Below, one piece after another: positions 53,447-55,093 of a DNA stretch of 55,093 nucleotides; positions within the stretch are counted from its first letter, which is position 1; every line of letters begins with the position of its first letter. The notes under the pieces were generated by a model. The model was not told the DNA's origin and searched no databases. It saw only the letters and a program-made list of their open reading frames with translations. The position numbers and the translations under genes are program-made. This DNA comes from Enhydrobacter aerosaccus. GTDB taxonomy: Bacteria; Pseudomonadota; Alphaproteobacteria; Reyranellales; Reyranellaceae. The stretch covers positions 1-55,093 of the forward strand of contig CAIKZO010000111.1 of assembly GCA_903832005.1 (NCBI GenBank), read 5' to 3'.

Positions 53447-54733
53447 TTATCGGGCGCCGAACGCGCGCTTCAGCTCGGTCACGAGGTCGAGCCGCTCCCA
53501 GGAGAAGCTGCCATCCTTCTCGGGCTTGCGGCCGAAGTGACCGTACGCCGCCGTCTTTTGATAGATCGGCTTGTTGAGCTGCAGGCCGCGGCGGATGTTG
53601 GTCGGGCGCAGCGGGAACACATCTGCCAGCACCTTCTCGAGCTTGCGCTCGTCGACCTTGCCGGTGCCCTGGGTGTCGACATAGAGCGACATCGGATCGG
53701 CAACGCCGATTGCGTAGGCCACCTGGATCAGGCAGCGGTCGGCAAGACCGGCGGCCACCACGTTCTTGGCGAGATATCGCGCGGCGTAGGCGGCCGAGCG
53801 GTCGACCTTGGTCGGATCCTTGCCGGAGAAGGCGCCGCCGCCGTGGGGAGCGTAGCCGCCGTAAGTGTCGACGATGATCTTGCGGCCGGTGAGGCCGCAG
53901 TCGCCATCGGGACCGCCGACGACGAAGTTGCCGGTCGGATTGCAGAAGAAGTCGGCGGCCTTCTTGGGCATCCAGCCCTTGGGCAGCGACTTCTCGACAT
54001 GGCCCGTGATCATCTCGCGGATCATGTTCGAGTTGTACTTCTTGCCCTTGGCGTTGGTCTCACGATGCTGCGTCGAGACGACGACCTTGGTGGCGCCAAC
54101 GGCCTTGCCGTTGACGTAGCGCACCGTCACCTGGCTCTTGGCGTCGGGCTGCAGGTCGCCGAGCTCGCCCGAACGGCGGGCCTTGCTCAGCACTTCGAGG
54201 ATCTTGTGCGAGAAGAAGATCGGGGCCGGCATGAACGAGCCCTTCTCGTATTCTTCCGAGTCACGGCAGGCAAAGCCGAACATCAGGCCCTGATCGCCCG
54301 CGCCTTCCTGCTCGCCGAGATTGCCGCCCTTCTTCTTGGCATCGACGCCCATCGCGATGTCGGGCGACTGGCCGTGCAGCAGCACCTCGACGTCGGCGCC
54401 GTGATAGGAGAAGCCGTCCTGGTCGTAGCCGATGTCGCGCACCACATCGCGGGCGATTTCGGTCAGGGCCTCGCGGTTGACGACCGCATGCTTGCCGAAC
54501 TTCTTCATGAAGGGCGCCGAGGCGCGGCCTTCGCCGGCGATCACGATCTTGTTGGTGGTGACCAGGGTCTCGCAGCCCAGGCGCGTATTGGCGTGGCTGT
54601 CGTCGGCAATACCAAGCTTCACGTCGTTGGCAATGAACGCATCCAGGATCGCGTCCGAGATCTGGTCGCTGACCTTGTCCGGATGGCCTTCGGAAACCGA
54701 TTCACTCGTAAAAAGATAGTCTTTGAGCGCCAC
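53447..54733 (-). CDS. metK: S-adenosylmethionine synthetase
   Basis: Makes S-adenosylmethionine from ATP and methionine in the cytoplasm. The protein has 428 residues, slightly longer than most. MetK motifs seen: [20 protein letters not shown] (ATP site), [13 protein letters not shown] and the glycine-rich [20 protein letters not shown]. The start is GTG at 54733, with GGAGG 5 bases before it; a GTG at 54754 is the alternative. A SAM-II-like riboswitch lies in the leader, and a XRE-type regulator gene lies upstream. Confidence 0.96.
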   Translation of the reverse strand: MALKDYLFTSESVSEGHPDKVSDQISDAILDAFIANDVKLGIADDSHANTRLGCETLVTTNKIVIAGEGRASAPFMKKFGKHAVVNREALTEIARDVVRDIGYDQDGFSYHGADVEVLLHGQSPDIAMGVDAKKKGGNLGEQEGAGDQGLMFGFACRDSEEYEKGSFMPAPIFFSHKILEVLSKARRSGELGDLQPDAKSQVTVRYVNGKAVGATKVVVSTQHRETNAKGKKYNSNMIREMITGHVEKSLPKGWMPKKAADFFCNPTGNFVVGGPDGDCGLTGRKIIVDTYGGYAPHGGGAFSGKDPTKVDRSAAYAARYLAKNVVAAGLADRCLIQVAYAIGVADPMSLYVDTQGTGKVDERKLEKVLADVFPLRPTNIRRGLQLNKPIYQKTAAYGHFGRKPEKDGSFSWERLDLVTELKRAFGAR

Positions 54734-54786
54734 TGCACCCTCCACCGATGTCACTGGACTCCGGGCAGGGCGGCAGGGCCGCCTAC

Positions 54787-54840
54787 GTCCGGCTTAGCCT
54801 TTGTTTACGCGGTGGCAAGTCGTCCAAATCCGTCCGCGAC
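54787..54840 (-). promoter_or_regulatory. SAM-II-type riboswitch upstream of metK
   Basis: Minus-strand sequence shows the SAM-II order: stem arm CGCGG, then GATTTG, CTTGC, the partner arm CCGCG, then TAAACAA and GCTAAG. The 3' GGC can pair with the loop GCC to make the pseudoknot. Known alphaproteobacterial SAM-II leaders have GATTTG ... CTTGC ... CGTTAAACAA ... GCTAAA. The final GCTAAG (not GCTAAA) and a 3-base gap after the first arm are deviations. A small GGCGG-CCGCC hairpin follows (54769-54783). Confidence 0.72.
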
Positions 54841-54897
54841 GGCGCCGGATAACGACGCCGCGCCGCTAAAAACTCTAATTGGCGGTGGAAATCAAGA

Positions 54898-54915
54898 GGG
54901 GGCCTCAAGGCCCCC
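54898..54915 (-). terminator. Probable terminator after the regulator gene
   Basis: GGGGGCC / TTGA / GGCCCCC hairpin (7-bp perfect stem) lies 9 bases downstream of the regulator's stop on the minus strand and is followed by TCTTGATTTC. The T-run is weak, so efficiency is uncertain. Confidence 0.6.
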
Positions 54916-54923
54916 TACCCGCT

Positions 54924-55093
54924 TCAGCGCCCCTTGCGGCCGCCGAGGACCTCGGCGTGGCTGGCCGCGCCCACGGCCTTGACCATCTCGAAGATGCGCT
55001 TGCGCACCCGGGGCTCGCGAATTTTGTAATAGGCGCGCACCAGTTCGAGCGTCTCGCGCTTGATCAGCGGATCCTTCTCCTGCTCGAACGGCG
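54924..55093 (-). CDS. C-terminal end of a XRE/HTH-type regulator (partial)
   Basis: Only the last 55 codons are in the window: PFEQEKDPLIKRETLELVRA, IREPRVRKRIFEMVKAVGAA and the end LGGRKGR. The sequence matches the C-terminal helical part of small alphaproteobacterial HTH regulators that lie next to metK. The DNA-binding domain is outside. Stop TGA at 54924-54926. Confidence 0.7.
   Translation of the reverse strand, partial: PFEQEKDPLIKRETLELVRAYYKIREPRVRKRIFEMVKAVGAASHAEVLGGRKGR

Overview
This GC-rich, gene-dense window looks chromosomal and comes from an alphaproteobacterium. A metK preceded by a SAM-II-type leader and the tail of an XRE-type regulator, a MmcB-family gene, a SoxXYZA-FccB cluster, CoxD/CoxE-like genes and many solute-binding proteins (peptide SBP5, Bug/TTT and TAXI types) all fit a soil or freshwater Rhodospirillales/Hyphomicrobiales-type heterotroph. 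A Reyranella-like genome is my best guess, from gene content only. No phage, integrase, IS element, rRNA, tRNA or CRISPR array was seen.

Layout. 1-5.4 kb (minus): a complete Dpp/Opp-type peptide ABC importer with its binding protein. 5.5-12.9 kb: small-molecule catabolism (VOC protein, HpcH/HpaI aldolase, benzoylformate-decarboxylase-like ThDP enzyme, GMC oxidoreductase, SGNH-like protein), with two paralogous orphan SBP5 proteins flanking the GMC/SGNH pair. 14.6-19.3 kb: class III cyclase with TolB-like and TPR regions, a RoxA/MauG-like diheme cytochrome, a luciferase-like monooxygenase. 19.4-24.8 kb: small and poorly known genes, including a three-cysteine MerR regulator, a Coa1-like protein, and a DUF5681-type pair behind a palindromic operator. 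24.8-32.3 kb: MetE-like protein with a Bug SBP, acyl-CoA dehydrogenase with a DUF3237 protein, SbmA/BacA-like transporter with a class II aldolase, Lrp regulator.

32.4-41.8 kb (minus) is a periplasmic sulfur/redox island: a thioredoxin-fold gene interrupted by one in-frame TGA exactly at its redox motif (candidate selenoprotein), a dipeptidase fused to an N-terminal domain, a [2Fe-2S]/molybdopterin hydroxylase pair, FccB/SoxF (apparently starting at CTG directly after the upstream TAG), SoxX, SoxY with an atypical C-terminus, SoxZ, SoxA and a TAXI binding protein. soxB and soxCD are absent from the window. 41.8-46.5 kb: a ThDP enzyme flanked by two members of one palindromic repeat family, then CoxE-like, CoxD-like and cytochrome b561 genes, with a divergent cytochrome c'.

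47.1-48.5 kb holds the strongest candidate for something undescribed. Two copies of a structured RNA element, each a three-way junction plus an 11-bp hairpin, keep their architecture while most stem sequences differ by compensatory changes. One copy forms the 3' end of a TetR-family mRNA, including its last codons. The other lies alone in an 841-bp AT-rich gene-free stretch. An 18-bp promoter-proximal sequence is also duplicated 5' of each unit. 48.8-55.1 kb: Sel1-repeat proteins, mmcB, a frameshifted HlyB-like exporter, metK with its SAM-II-like leader, and a truncated regulator gene.
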